Shown: piece after piece, positions 1 through 8,938 of the stretch | Layout of the letters: every line of letters begins with the position of its first letter | How positions within the stretch are numbered: the first letter of the stretch is position 1 | NCBI RefSeq assembly: GCF_031450785.1 | Contig: NZ_JARTWB010000003.1 | Coordinates: forward strand, 496,001-560,000 | DNA: 64,000 nucleotides | Reading direction: 5' to 3' | Source: Caballeronia sp. LZ062 | GTDB lineage: Bacteria; Pseudomonadota; Gammaproteobacteria; Burkholderiales; Burkholderiaceae | Translations under genes and position numbers: made by a program | Notes under the pieces: generated by a model | Seen by the model: the letters and a program-made list of their open reading frames with translations, nothing else | The model's database searches: none | Told to the model about the DNA's origin: nothing

Positions 1-1
1 C

Positions 2-208
2 GCGGTGACGTCGTTCAAAAGCCTCGGTTATCCGTTCACCAACTATCTGTGCCTTGCGTTCGTCGCGTGCATTGTCTGGGTGATGTACGAAACGCCGGAT
101 CTGCGGCTTTCCGTCTATCTCATCCCGCTCTGGCTGGCGGTTCTCGGAATCGGCTACTATCTCAAAACCAGGGGCGCCGCGCGCCGTCCCGCCGATCCTT
201 CGTCCTGA
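2..208 (+). CDS. Amino-acid permease, C-terminal fragment
   Basis: This is the last ~68 codons of a gene that begins before the window. The translated piece has two hydrophobic stretches, about residues 10-28 and 34-52 of the fragment, then a short basic tail. Motifs such as SFKSLGYPFTNYL and LKTRGAAR resemble the ends of proton-coupled amino-acid permeases of the AroP/ProY type (APC superfamily), inner-membrane importers. It lies 22 bp before an aromatic aminotransferase gene on the same strand, which fits uptake plus transamination of amino acids. The assignment rests on the C-terminal tail only, so the substrate is open. Confidence 0.7.
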   Translation, partial: AVTSFKSLGYPFTNYLCLAFVACIVWVMYETPDLRLSVYLIPLWLAVLGIGYYLKTRGAARRPADPSS

Positions 209-230
209 CTTTTCCCCTGATTTCGAGACC

Positions 231-1427
231 ATGTTCGAACATATCGATGCCTATCCCGGCGACCCGATTCTCACGCTGAACGAAAACTTCCAGAAGGACC
301 CGCGCACGAACAAGGTCAATCTGAGCATCGGCATCTATTTCGACGACGCCGGCCGCTTGCCCGTCATGCAGGCGGTGCGCGAAGCGGAACGCTCGATTCT
401 GCAGGAACTCGGCCCGAAGCCGTATCTGCCGATGGCCGGTTTCGCGCATTATCGCGACGCCGTGCAGGCGCTGGTGTTCGGCACGGGCAGCGCGGCGCGC
501 GCCGAAGGACGCATTGCGAGCGTGCAGACGCTCGGCGGCTCGGGCGCGCTGAAAGTCGGCGCGGACTTCATCAAGCGATACTTTCCGGCGTCGAAAGTGT
601 GGGTGAGCGATCCGACGTGGGAGAACCATCGCTTCATCTTCGAGCGCGCGGGCTTCGAAGTGAACACGTATCCGTACTACGACGAAGCCACCGGCGGTCT
701 GCGTTTCGACGCGATGCTCGACGCCATCGACGCGCTGCCCGCGAAGAGCGTCGTGCTCCTTCATGCGTGCTGCCACAATCCGACGGGCGTGGACCTCGAC
801 GAAGCGCAGTGGGTGCGGATCATCGACGTGCTGCAAAAGCGCGACCTGCTGCCGTTCGTCGACATGGCGTATCAGGGCTTCGGCTCGGGGCTGGACGACG
901 ACGCGTTCGCCGTGCGTGAGCTCGCGCGCCGCGGCGTGCCGGCGTTCATCGCCAACTCGTTTTCGAAGAACTTCTCGCTGTACGGCGAGCGTTGCGGCGG
1001 CCTGCATGTGATCTGCGACGACGCCGCCGAAGCGGACCGCGTGCTCGGCCAGCTGACGAGCGCGGTGCGTGCGAACTACAGCAATCCGCCGACGCACGGC
1101 GCGAAGATCGTCACCAAGGTGCTCACTACGCCGGAACTCGCGCAATCGTGGAAAGAAGAACTCGCCGCGATGTGCGAGCGCATCGCGCGTATGCGCCGGG
1201 CGATCCACGACGGACTGCGCGACCATGTACGCGGCGAAGCATTGTCGCGCTACATCAAGCAGCGGGGCATGTTCACGTACACGGGCCTCGAGGCGCCGCA
1301 AGTGGACCGTCTGCGCGAGGAATTCGGCGTGTATATCCTGCGCTCGGGGCGCATGTGCGTCGCGGGCCTGAACGAGAGCAACGTGCAGACCGTCGCCGAT
1401 GCCATCGGCAAGGTGCTGGCGAAGTAA
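231..1427 (+). CDS. tyrB: Aromatic/aspartate-family amino-acid aminotransferase
   Basis: A 398-residue class I fold-type I PLP aminotransferase, the normal length for TyrB/AspC proteins. It transfers the amino group between aromatic or dicarboxylic amino acids and 2-oxoglutarate in the cytoplasm. Visible landmarks are HNPTG around residue 183 (cofactor-contacting Asn), D211 and Y214 (pyridine N and O3' contacts), the Schiff-base lysine K246 in NSFSKNFSLYGER, and the substrate-carboxylate Arg in SGRMCVAG near the end. The ATG at 231 matches the usual N-terminus starting just before YPGDPILTL. It follows a permease fragment on the same strand. Aromatic rather than aspartate preference is inferred from overall TyrB-like sequence. 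Confidence 0.9.
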   Translation: MFEHIDAYPGDPILTLNENFQKDPRTNKVNLSIGIYFDDAGRLPVMQAVREAERSILQELGPKPYLPMAGFAHYRDAVQALVFGTGSAARAEGRIASVQTLGGSGALKVGADFIKRYFPASKVWVSDPTWENHRFIFERAGFEVNTYPYYDEATGGLRFDAMLDAIDALPAKSVVLLHACCHNPTGVDLDEAQWVRIIDVLQKRDLLPFVDMAYQGFGSGLDDDAFAVRELARRGVPAFIANSFSKNFSLYGERCGGLHVICDDAAEADRVLGQLTSAVRANYSNPPTHGAKIVTKVLTTPELAQSWKEELAAMCERIARMRRAIHDGLRDHVRGEALSRYIKQRGMFTYTGLEAPQVDRLREEFGVYILRSGRMCVAGLNESNVQTVADAIGKVLAK

Positions 1428-1535
1428 GGCATCGTTCGACGCTTTTGTTTCACCACGCGGGACACGAGAGCACCTGCTGCGGCGGCAGCGTGCCCGGTCC
1501 CGCGTCCACTTTCGAACCGCGCGGCGGCGTCGAAA

Positions 1536-1835
1536 TCAGGCGCACGCTGTTTCTCCGGCGCCTTCTCCTGCAGTCGCGAGCACGTACTGCTCGGCGCTGC
1601 CGTCCGGCTGCCAGTACACGCGATACACCGCGCCATCCTCATAGATATGCAGCGTGCCGTGCACGGCCTTCCCGCCTTGCACGAGATCGGCGCGCGCGCC
1701 TTCCCGCAACGTCAGCGCGTTGCCCGAATCGCCTTGCAGCACGCCGCACGGAGTCTGGTCGGCGTGGGCGTGCGCGCTTACGAGCAAGGCCGCGCAGAAA
1801 AGCGCGTGTCGGAATGGCGAAACGTTCATCGGCAA
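1536..1835 (-). CDS. Small secreted protein of unknown function
   Basis: A 99-residue protein with a clear Sec signal peptide: a basic start, hydrophobic residues about 10-24, and a likely AHA-type cleavage site near residue 24-26. The mature part has two cysteines, one near the new N-terminus (TPCGV) and one at the C-terminus (ETACA), which could form a disulfide in the periplasm. It is antiparallel to the aminotransferase gene. I do not recognise a family. Codon bias and the signal peptide support a real gene. Confidence 0.6.
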   Translation of the reverse strand: MPMNVSPFRHALFCAALLVSAHAHADQTPCGVLQGDSGNALTLREGARADLVQGGKAVHGTLHIYEDGAVYRVYWQPDGSAEQYVLATAGEGAGETACA

Positions 1836-2229
1836 TACCTTTCGGAAATGAATTGGCCGTGGCTTACAGCAAGTTGCGTGCAGCTCGTGTACGCCTAGCC
1901 GCGCACCCGACGCGATTCGTTTCGCCGTTCCTGCGCGCGTGTGCTACCTTGAATGAGCAGCGTTTGATGACGCAGCGCCATGTCAGTGACCGCTCCTGAC
2001 GAAAGGGCGGACTCCTCGCGTTTCGCGCGCGTTACCGGCTCGGATATCGCGTGCAGAGGCAGGCGAATCGGATGTCGTGGACGATGGCTATTCGCTGCGG
2101 GAGCACGTGAACCGGTCACGGCACGGCATGGGTGGCGGCGTTCGAAAAGGACCTCAATATGGGCGCGTTCGGCTGAGTCCACGTGCCGCGCAAGTGTTTT
2201 CAACGCATCTTTTTGAAGCGGAGCACGCG
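1836..2229. other. Intergenic, no gene recognised
   Basis: About 390 bp between a minus-strand secreted-protein gene and a plus-strand small gene. Both flanking promoters should lie here. Open frames cross it but lack start context and family similarity. I see no repeat, RNA gene or clear operator. Confidence 0.5.
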
Positions 2230-2553
2230 ATGAGACCGACCGAATTCGCATCGTTCAGGGCGCACCTTGGCATGCTGCTTCGCGACCTTCCGCGCGGCAT
2301 GACCGCCGATCTGACCGATGTGGCCGTCGCGTACTGGAACGGCAAGCAAGTGGTCGGCGCGTATTTGCGCGACAACGGCTGCATCGATGAAGACTTCGAC
2401 TTCGACGAGAACGCCTGGGGCGTCTGGCGCGACGAGTTCCTGCTCTGGTTCGACGCGCCGCGTTTCTCGGAACGCAGCGATCTAAAGGCCGCGCTCGTTT
2501 CGGGAACGCATTGCGCGACGGTTCATGGCGGACGGTGGCCGCGTCCACGCTAA
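2230..2553 (+). CDS. Hypothetical acidic protein, 107 aa
   Basis: The frame is open from 2077, but the ATG at 2230 is chosen because the coding-like part (MRPTEFASFRAHLGMLLRDLPRG) begins there and a purine-rich AAGCGGAG lies just upstream; the longer N-terminus is arginine-rich and looks non-coding. The product is rich in Asp/Glu and aromatic residues (CIDEDFDFDENAWGVW) and has no signal peptide or membrane span. I do not recognise a domain. It is followed after ~190 bp by the gcd-like gene. Confidence 0.5.
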   Translation: MRPTEFASFRAHLGMLLRDLPRGMTADLTDVAVAYWNGKQVVGAYLRDNGCIDEDFDFDENAWGVWRDEFLLWFDAPRFSERSDLKAALVSGTHCATVHGGRWPRPR

Positions 2554-2744
2554 TAGCACGACGCACGGACTCGATACATCGCAATAAGCCGCTTCGTCTT
2601 CCTTCTTCCTGCTTTCCCGCTTCCCTGTGTGCCTTCCCTACGGCGAACGGCACGTGCCTTGCTGCCGCAAGCGCGTCTGGCAACGTCCGAACCCCGGCCG
2701 ATGACGGCCGCGTTCCGCCATTCTTCGTCAGGGAGGGTTGCAGC

Positions 2745-5324
2745 ATGGCGAGTACATCAAGACTTCACCCGCTCACGTTCGGCACGGCGATCGCGTTTAT
2801 CGTGATCGGCGTGGTGCTCGCGGCAGGCGGCGCGTATCTCGTGACGCTCAATGGATCGTGGTACTACGCGATCACGGGCGTCGCCATCGTGCTGACCGGG
2901 CTCTTGCTGCTCATAAGGCGCCGCTCGGCGCTGCTGCTTTTCGCGCTCGTGCTGTTCGGATCGACGATCTGGGCCGTGTTCGAAGCGCGCTTCGATTTCT
3001 GGCAGCTTCTGCCGCGTTTGTGGATCTGGGTCTTGCTCGCGCTGTGGCTGCTGATTCCGTACGTGCATCGCGGTGCGCTCTTCGGTCCGCCCGCGACCGC
3101 GCGTGCTGCGCGCGTGCCGCTCGCGGCCGCTATCGTTCTGGCGGTGCTGCTCGGCATCGGCACGTACTTCACCGATCCGCACGATCGCGCGGGCAGTATC
3201 GACGTGAGCGTCGCAGCCGATCCGAACCAGCCCGACGCGAACGCTGCGACCGCACGGCAGCCGGGCGACTGGATCGATTATGGCGGCTCGCCGCTCGGCC
3301 AGCGCTATGTGCCGGTTGCGCAGATCACGCCGCAGAACGCGCATCAGCTGAAGATGGCGTGGACGTTTCGCACGGGCGACATGCCCGGACCCGGCGATCC
3401 GACCGAAACCACCGACGAGAACACGCCGCTGAAAGTGGGCGACACGCTGTTCCTGTGCACGCCGCACAGCAAGGTGTTCGCGCTCGACGCCGCCACCGGC
3501 AAGGAACGGTGGCATTTCGATCCGCAGATTCAAAGCCCGGTCGGTTTCAAGCACTGGGAGCATATGACTTGCCGCGGCGTCGCTTATTACGATCCGGCGA
3601 TGCACGCGGCTGCGGCTGCGGCGGCACCGGCACCAGCCGCGCAGGAAGCGGCATCCGATGCACAGGCTTCCGCGCCTGCCGCCACGGCGGACGTCGGGTC
3701 CACGCCGGCCGCGTCCGGCGATGCCGCCTCGACGCCCGCCGCATCGAGCGACGCCGCCGCGTCCGCACCCGCACAGGCCGCCGATCAGACGGCCGCGCAA
3801 CCCGCCGCGCCCTCGAACGAATGCCCGCGCCGCCTCTTTCTCCCGACCGCCGATGCGCGCCTCATCGCGCTCGACGCCGACACCGGCAAGCTCTGCACGA
3901 GCTTCGGGAAGAACGGCACCATCGACTTGCGCACGAACGTCGGGCCGTTCACGCCGGGCGGCTATTACTCGACCTCGCCGCCGGCGGTTGCGCGCAATCT
4001 CGTGATCGTCGGCGGTCACGTGACGGATAACGAATCGAATAACGAGCCGTCCGGCGTGATCCGCGCGTATGACGTCAACGACGGCCATCTGGTCTGGAAC
4101 TGGGATTCGGGCAACCCGGACGCCACCGAGCCGATTGCGCCCGGCGGCACGTATGTGCGCAACTCGCCGAACATGTGGTCCGTCTTCAGCGTCGATGAGA
4201 AGCGCGGCATGATTTATCTGCCGATGGGAAATCAGACGCCCGATCAATGGGGCGGCCAACGCACGCAGCAGGCCGAGCGTTTCGGCGCGGGCGTCGTCGC
4301 GCTCGATCTCGCGACGGGCAAGCTGCGCTGGAACTATCAGTTCACGCACCACGATCTCTGGGATATGGACGTCGGCGGCCAGCCGACGCTCGTCGATCTG
4401 CAAACACCGCAGGGCATGCAGCCGGCGCTGATTGCATCGACCAAGCAGGGCAGCATTTATGTGCTCAACCGCGAAACCGGTCAGCCGATCTTCCCGATCA
4501 ACGAGGTGCCGGTGCCGCAAGGCGCGGCGCGAGGCGACCGCACCTCGCCGACGCAGGCCGTGTCCGCGCTGAACTTCAATCCGCCGCGCGTGCGCGAAGC
4601 GGACATGTGGGGCACGACGCCCTTCGATCAACTCTGGTGCCGCATCAAGTTTAAGAGCCTGCGCTACGAGGGGCCGTTTACGCCGCCGTCGGAGCAGGGC
4701 ACGCTCGTGTTCCCGGGCAATTTCGGCGTGTTCGACTGGGGCGGCGTGTCGGTCGATCCGGTGCGGCAGATTCTCATCGCGAATCCGGATTACATGGCGT
4801 TCACGTCGAAGCTGATTCCGCGCGAGAAGCTGGACGAACAGGCGGGAGAGAAGAAAGGCAGCGAGACGAGCGGCATCAAGCAGGCGCGCGGCACGCCGTT
4901 CGGCTTCGAGCTGAACGCGTTCTTGTCGCCGCTCGGCATTCCGTGTCAGGCGCCGCCCTGGGGCTATATCGCGGGCGTCGATCTGCGCACGGGGAAGATC
5001 GCGTGGCAACACAAGAACGGCACGATTCGCGACAGCGCGCCGCTGCCGATTCCGATGCCGCTCGGCGTGCCGAGCCTAGGCGGAACCATCGTGACGGCGG
5101 GCGGCGTCGCGTTCCTTACTGGGACGCTCGACCAGTACGTGCGCGCCTACGACGTGCACAACGGCAACAAGGTGTGGGAAGCGCGTCTGCCGGCGGGCGG
5201 CCAGGCGACGCCGATGAGCTACGCCGACGCGAGCGGCAAGCAATATGTCGTGGTGACGGCGGGCGGGCATGGTTCGCTCGGAACCAAGGCGGGAGATTAC
5301 GTGATTGCGTACACGTTGCCGTGA
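2745..5324 (+). CDS. gcd: Membrane-bound PQQ-dependent dehydrogenase, glucose/quinate/shikimate type
   Basis: An 859-residue quinoprotein that oxidises a sugar or polyol in the periplasm and passes electrons to ubiquinone. The N-terminus (about residues 10-150) has five hydrophobic segments, as in Escherichia coli Gcd, followed by an eight-bladed propeller. The catalytic Asp is D500 in NQTPDQWGG. TPPSEQGTLVFPGN and LPAGGQATPM match the conserved C-terminal half. The ATG at 2745 is preceded by AGGGAGG and starts immediately before the first membrane span. An Ala/Pro/Ser-rich stretch at about residues 286-356 replaces a short linker in the E. coli enzyme. Glucose is the likeliest substrate; quinate or shikimate cannot be excluded. 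No pqq synthesis genes lie in the window. Confidence 0.9.
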   Translation: MASTSRLHPLTFGTAIAFIVIGVVLAAGGAYLVTLNGSWYYAITGVAIVLTGLLLLIRRRSALLLFALVLFGSTIWAVFEARFDFWQLLPRLWIWVLLALWLLIPYVHRGALFGPPATARAARVPLAAAIVLAVLLGIGTYFTDPHDRAGSIDVSVAADPNQPDANAATARQPGDWIDYGGSPLGQRYVPVAQITPQNAHQLKMAWTFRTGDMPGPGDPTETTDENTPLKVGDTLFLCTPHSKVFALDAATGKERWHFDPQIQSPVGFKHWEHMTCRGVAYYDPAMHAAAAAAAPAPAAQEAASDAQASAPAATADVGSTPAASGDAASTPAASSDAAASAPAQAADQTAAQPAAPSNECPRRLFLPTADARLIALDADTGKLCTSFGKNGTIDLRTNVGPFTPGGYYSTSPPAVARNLVIVGGHVTDNESNNEPSGVIRAYDVNDGHLVWNWDSGNPDATEPIAPGGTYVRNSPNMWSVFSVDEKRGMIYLPMGNQTPDQWGGQRTQQAERFGAGVVALDLATGKLRWNYQFTHHDLWDMDVGGQPTLVDLQTPQGMQPALIASTKQGSIYVLNRETGQPIFPINEVPVPQGAARGDRTSPTQAVSALNFNPPRVREADMWGTTPFDQLWCRIKFKSLRYEGPFTPPSEQGTLVFPGNFGVFDWGGVSVDPVRQILIANPDYMAFTSKLIPREKLDEQAGEKKGSETSGIKQARGTPFGFELNAFLSPLGIPCQAPPWGYIAGVDLRTGKIAWQHKNGTIRDSAPLPIPMPLGVPSLGGTIVTAGGVAFLTGTLDQYVRAYDVHNGNKVWEARLPAGGQATPMSYADASGKQYVVVTAGGHGSLGTKAGDYVIAYTLP

Positions 5325-5350
5325 GCGTGTAGCGTGAGCGCGAGAGGAAC

Positions 5351-5379
5351 GGGCGGCCGCGCGAAGCACCGCCGCCCGC
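5351..5379. terminator. GC-rich hairpin between convergent genes
   Basis: A 7-bp inverted repeat, GGGCGGC and GCCGCCC, with a ~15-nt spacer, sits between the gcd stop and the end of the convergent 37-aa gene. There is no U-tract, so intrinsic termination is possible but not certain. Confidence 0.4.
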
Positions 5380-5386
5380 TCTGGGC

Positions 5387-5500
5387 TTACGTCGCGCGGC
5401 GATAGGCTTCGGCCATCAACGCGCTCACCTTCGCGCGGGCCTTGAGGGCGTCGCGGACGGCATCCGCGATAAACGAAAAAAGCGGGGCTAGGATTCCCAT
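5387..5500 (-). CDS. Small protein, 37 aa, unknown
   Basis: An ATG with a near-perfect Shine-Dalgarno (CAAGGAGTTGCC before the ATG at 5500) opens a 37-codon frame ending in TAA at 5387. The product begins MGILAPLFSFIADAVRDALK and continues as a basic, probably amphipathic helix with no cysteines. About 50 bp upstream is a plausible sigma-70 promoter with a palindromic operator. Ribosome-binding site, promoter and operator together argue for a real small gene convergent with gcd. Function unknown; a membrane-associated peptide is possible. Confidence 0.6.
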   Translation of the reverse strand: MGILAPLFSFIADAVRDALKARAKVSALMAEAYRRAT

Positions 5501-5532
5501 GGCAACTCCTTGAATCGGTGGCGTCTAGGTTA

Positions 5533-5582
5533 ACTACCTAGGTAGTAACCCGTATATTAGCAGGTTTGATGCGCCGCAGCAA
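5533..5582 (-). promoter_or_regulatory. Promoter and 14-bp palindromic operator for the 37-aa gene
   Basis: Reading the minus strand, TTGCTG (5577-5582) and TAATAT (5554-5559) are separated by exactly 17 bp, a good sigma-70 arrangement. The predicted start site near 5547 abuts a perfect palindrome, ACTACCTAGGTAGT (5533-5546), further flanked by GGTT and AACC. A palindrome over the start site is the classic place for a repressor. The binding protein is not evident. The site also lies upstream of the divergent lipoprotein gene and could serve both. Confidence 0.55.
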
Positions 5583-5675
5583 ACGCCCGTCCGATAAGAG
5601 TTAAACGGACGGCGCGCCGCGAGCCATAATGGAGCGCATCCGCGTGCCCGGTTCGTCGGCGAAAGGAGAATGCAC

Positions 5676-7379
5676 ATGAGATGGCATTTTTCGAATGGCG
5701 CAGTGCTGTCCTTCCTTGGCGCGGCGATGATCGCGGCGGCGATCGCCGTCGGATGCAGCGGAGGCGGTTCTTCTTCGACGAGTTCGTCAGCAGCCGGCGG
5801 CGGCGCGGCCAATCCCGCGGCGGCGTCGGGTGCATCGGGCCCGGCCACGGACGGCACCGCGCCGCAGCCGGTCGCGCACGCGATGGACGTCGCCACTTAC
5901 CATAACGACATCGCGCGCACGGGCCAGCAGCTCGCGGAATCCGCGCTCACGACCGCGAACGTCAACGCGGCCGCCTTCGGCAAGCTCGCCGTGTATGCGG
6001 CGGACGGCCCCGTCGATGCGCAGCCGCTTTTTTTGGCCGCTGTCTCCATGGCGGGCGGCGCGCACAACGTGCTGTACGTCGCGACCGAGAAGGCGAGCGT
6101 CTTTGCGTTCGACGCCGACACGGGCGCGACGCTCTGGAAAGCGAGCACGCTCGCAAGCGGCGAGACCCCGAGCGACGACCACGGCTGCGGTCAGATAACG
6201 CCTACCATCGGCATTACGGCTACGCCTGTCATCGACCGGGCGCGAGGCGCGATGTACGTCGTCGGCATGTCGAAGGATGGTGCGGGCCGCTATCACCAGC
6301 GGATTCACGCGCTCGACATCGCCACGGGCGCGGAGCTTTTCGGCGGGCCGACGGAGATCGCCGCGTCGTATCCCGGCACCGGCGCGGGCAGCCAGAACGG
6401 GCGCGTCGTCTTCGATCCGGGCCAGTACGCCGAACGCGCGTCGCTCCTGCTGCTCGATGGCGTCGTCTACACGTCGTGGACGTCGCATTGCGATTTCATG
6501 CCGTACACCGGCTGGGTGATCGGCTACAACGCGGCCACGCTGCAACAGGCGAGCGTGCTGAACGTGACGCCCAACGGACAAATGGGCGCGATCTGGATGA
6601 GCGGCGCGGGCCTCGCATCGGATGGCACGTCCATCTATTTTCTGGATGCCAACGGCACCTTCGACGCGACGCTCGACGGGCAGGGCATGCCCATCCATGG
6701 CGACTTCGGCAACGGCTTTCTCAAGCTCGGCGTGACGCCGACGCTCGCCGTCACCGATTATTTCCAGCCGTCGAACACGGTGCAACAGTCGAGCGCGGAC
6801 GAAGATCTCGGTTCCGGCGGCGCGCTCGTGCTGCCCGACTTAGCCGATGCAAGCGGCACGGTCCGCCGTCTCGCGCTCGGCGCGGGCAAGAACTCGGTGA
6901 TCTACGTGGTCGATCGGGATTCGATGGGCAAGTTCGACTCGAACGCCGATCACATCTACCAGGAAATTGTCGGGCAGATTCGCGGACCGATGTTCAGCAT
7001 TCCCGCGTACTTCAACCGGACCGTCTATTTCGGCGCAATCGGCGACAGCATCAAGGCATTCACGATCACCGACGCGCGCCTTTCGTCCACGCCCGCCAGT
7101 CAGACGCCGACGAGCTTCGGCGCGCCGGGCGCGACGCCGAGCGTGTCGGCGAACGGCGCGGCGAACGGCATCGTGTGGGCGGTGGAAAACGGCACCATCG
7201 CGGCGCTGCACGCATACGATGCATCGAATCTCGCGCGCGAGTTGTACAACAGCAATCAGGTGGGCGCGCGCGATCGGTTCGGTCAGGGCAACAAGTTCAT
7301 TACGCCGACCATCGCGAACGGCAAGGTGTACGTGGGCACGCGAAGCGGCGTAGGCGTGTTCGGTCTGCTTTCGCGATAG
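5676..7379 (+). CDS. PQQ-repeat beta-propeller lipoprotein
   Basis: A 567-residue exported protein. A lipobox ending at C27 (IAVGC) follows a basic and hydrophobic signal, then a Gly/Ser/Ala-rich tether to about residue 65. The body has repeats such as LYVATEKASVFAFDADTGATLW and AMYVVG, typical of PQQ-like/BamB-type propeller blades. Catalytic PQQ-dehydrogenase motifs are not obvious, so a binding or scaffold role is as likely as enzyme activity. Start choice: GAAAGGAG is 7 nt before the ATG at 5676 but only 1 nt before the ATG at 5670, so 5676 is preferred. Its placement after gcd hints at a shared periplasmic theme, but the genes are separated by a minus-strand gene. Confidence 0.75.
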   Translation: MRWHFSNGAVLSFLGAAMIAAAIAVGCSGGGSSSTSSSAAGGGAANPAAASGASGPATDGTAPQPVAHAMDVATYHNDIARTGQQLAESALTTANVNAAAFGKLAVYAADGPVDAQPLFLAAVSMAGGAHNVLYVATEKASVFAFDADTGATLWKASTLASGETPSDDHGCGQITPTIGITATPVIDRARGAMYVVGMSKDGAGRYHQRIHALDIATGAELFGGPTEIAASYPGTGAGSQNGRVVFDPGQYAERASLLLLDGVVYTSWTSHCDFMPYTGWVIGYNAATLQQASVLNVTPNGQMGAIWMSGAGLASDGTSIYFLDANGTFDATLDGQGMPIHGDFGNGFLKLGVTPTLAVTDYFQPSNTVQQSSADEDLGSGGALVLPDLADASGTVRRLALGAGKNSVIYVVDRDSMGKFDSNADHIYQEIVGQIRGPMFSIPAYFNRTVYFGAIGDSIKAFTITDARLSSTPASQTPTSFGAPGATPSVSANGAANGIVWAVENGTIAALHAYDASNLARELYNSNQVGARDRFGQGNKFITPTIANGKVYVGTRSGVGVFGLLSR

Positions 7380-7446
7380 CATCGGTGGCGGCATTGGACT
7401 GTCATGAGTCGAAGTCTCAACAGCATTCGCTCCTTCGGCAAGCGCG

Positions 7447-8826
7447 CTACCATCGCGCTTCAGACGTCCCCGGCGGCACCGACGGCCTCTCGTAGCCCGC
7501 AGGCGTGCGCTCGAGTTGCGCGCTCGGCCGCACCGCTTCCAGTTCACCGAAGCCGGACGGCACGCGCTCCAGAAACGGTGCGAGATCCGGCTTGGGCGTG
7601 CTCAATCCGCCTTCGATCCGGCCGAGTCCGCGCAACCACTGTCCCGTCCGCGCGAGCGATACCTCCACGTGCCAGCTTCCGCCTTCCCGCTGCTGCCTCC
7701 AAAGCGCCGCCGCCGCGCCGAACGCCATCAAGAAGCCGGTTGCCATGTCGAGTATCTGCATTGGCAGCGTGCGTGGCTTGCCGGCGCCTTCCGCCTCGCC
7801 TTCCGCGGCGTTGAAGCCCATCGCGGTCTGCACGAGCGAGTCGAAACCGCGCCGCCCGGCCCACGGACCCGCCGCCCCGTAAGCCGTCAGCGACACCTGA
7901 ACGATGCCCGGCCGCCGCGCGGCCAGCGCTTGTGGCCCGAAGCCGAGCGACGCCAGCCCGCCCGGCCGATACCCTTGCGAGAACACATGCGCCTCGTCGA
8001 CGAGATGCCACAGCGCCGCGCGCCCTTCATCGGAGCGCAAGTCCGCGTGCGCTGAGCGCTTGCCCCGGCTCGTATCGGCGATCGCGGAAATATTCGGCAG
8101 ATGCGGCGAGTTCACGAGCAGCACGTTAGCGCCGAACGCGGCGAGCGCGCGGCCACCGACCGGGCCGGCCAGAATGCGCGTCAGATCCAGCACGCGCACG
8201 CCGCAAAGCGGACGCGCGGCTTTGGCGAGCGGCGGCAGCGCAAGCGGAGGCGCATCGCCGATGCGCGTGAACGTCATGAGTTGCTGCTCGGCGAGCGCGC
8301 GGCCTTGCGGCGTCGCGTCCCACTCGTCGAAGCGGCGCAGCTTCGCGACGACGAGGCCGCGTTGCGCGCAGGCCTCTTCGAAATCGCCCGCGCGCCAGTC
8401 GAGGAGCGCGCGCTCGGCGTCCGCGCGTGTCGCCGTGGCGGGATCGAGACCGAGCACGCGCAACGCGCCGTCCTGATGATGCGCGAAGTTCGCATGGATG
8501 CGCACGTAGCCGTCGGCGGTGCGGTAGAGCCCGGAGAACGGTCCCCAGGTTTCCGGTTCCTTGCCGTCGAGCGTGAAGTAACCGGTGCATTCGACGGCCG
8601 CGTGCGTCATATCGACGGTCACGCGCTGACGCGGCGCGCCGCGCGCGTGCGCGAGTTCGCAGGCGGCGAGCGCGGCGGCGGCGATGGTGGACTGGGCCGC
8701 CGTGCCGACCGCGAACGTAGACGGAAAGACCGGGTCGTGGCCGGTCAGGTCGACGAACGAAAGCGCATCGCCGGGCAGACCGGCAATGCGCCAAAGGGAA
8801 GCCAGGGTATCGAAGGAGGCGGTCAT
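7447..8826 (-). CDS. Family III (CaiB/BaiF) CoA-transferase
   Basis: A 459-residue protein of the formyl-CoA:oxalate CoA-transferase superfamily, which moves CoA between carboxylic acids in the cytoplasm. Family features visible are VRVLDLTRILAGPVGGRALAAFGANVLLVNSP, RGKRSAHADLRSDEGR, YRPGGLASLGFGP and GFDSLVQTAMGF. The region before about residue 210 looks like a second, partial CoA-transferase domain (HAAVECTGYF, ETWGPFSGLYRTADGYVRIH), so it may be a longer two-lobed member. The substrate is not predictable. It is convergent with the lipoprotein gene; upstream lies the decayed repeat region. Confidence 0.8.
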   Translation of the reverse strand: MTASFDTLASLWRIAGLPGDALSFVDLTGHDPVFPSTFAVGTAAQSTIAAAALAACELAHARGAPRQRVTVDMTHAAVECTGYFTLDGKEPETWGPFSGLYRTADGYVRIHANFAHHQDGALRVLGLDPATATRADAERALLDWRAGDFEEACAQRGLVVAKLRRFDEWDATPQGRALAEQQLMTFTRIGDAPPLALPPLAKAARPLCGVRVLDLTRILAGPVGGRALAAFGANVLLVNSPHLPNISAIADTSRGKRSAHADLRSDEGRAALWHLVDEAHVFSQGYRPGGLASLGFGPQALAARRPGIVQVSLTAYGAAGPWAGRRGFDSLVQTAMGFNAAEGEAEGAGKPRTLPMQILDMATGFLMAFGAAAALWRQQREGGSWHVEVSLARTGQWLRGLGRIEGGLSTPKPDLAPFLERVPSGFGELEAVRPSAQLERTPAGYERPSVPPGTSEARW

Positions 8827-8938
8827 GGTCGACGCTGAGCGGACGGGGAAGCGCCATTGTCGCGCCGATTAGGCTTGGCTTCCCGTTACGGTTTGGTGCG
8901 AGTTTGCCGTGCCGGCGGCGCTGCGGAGGCTTATCGAC

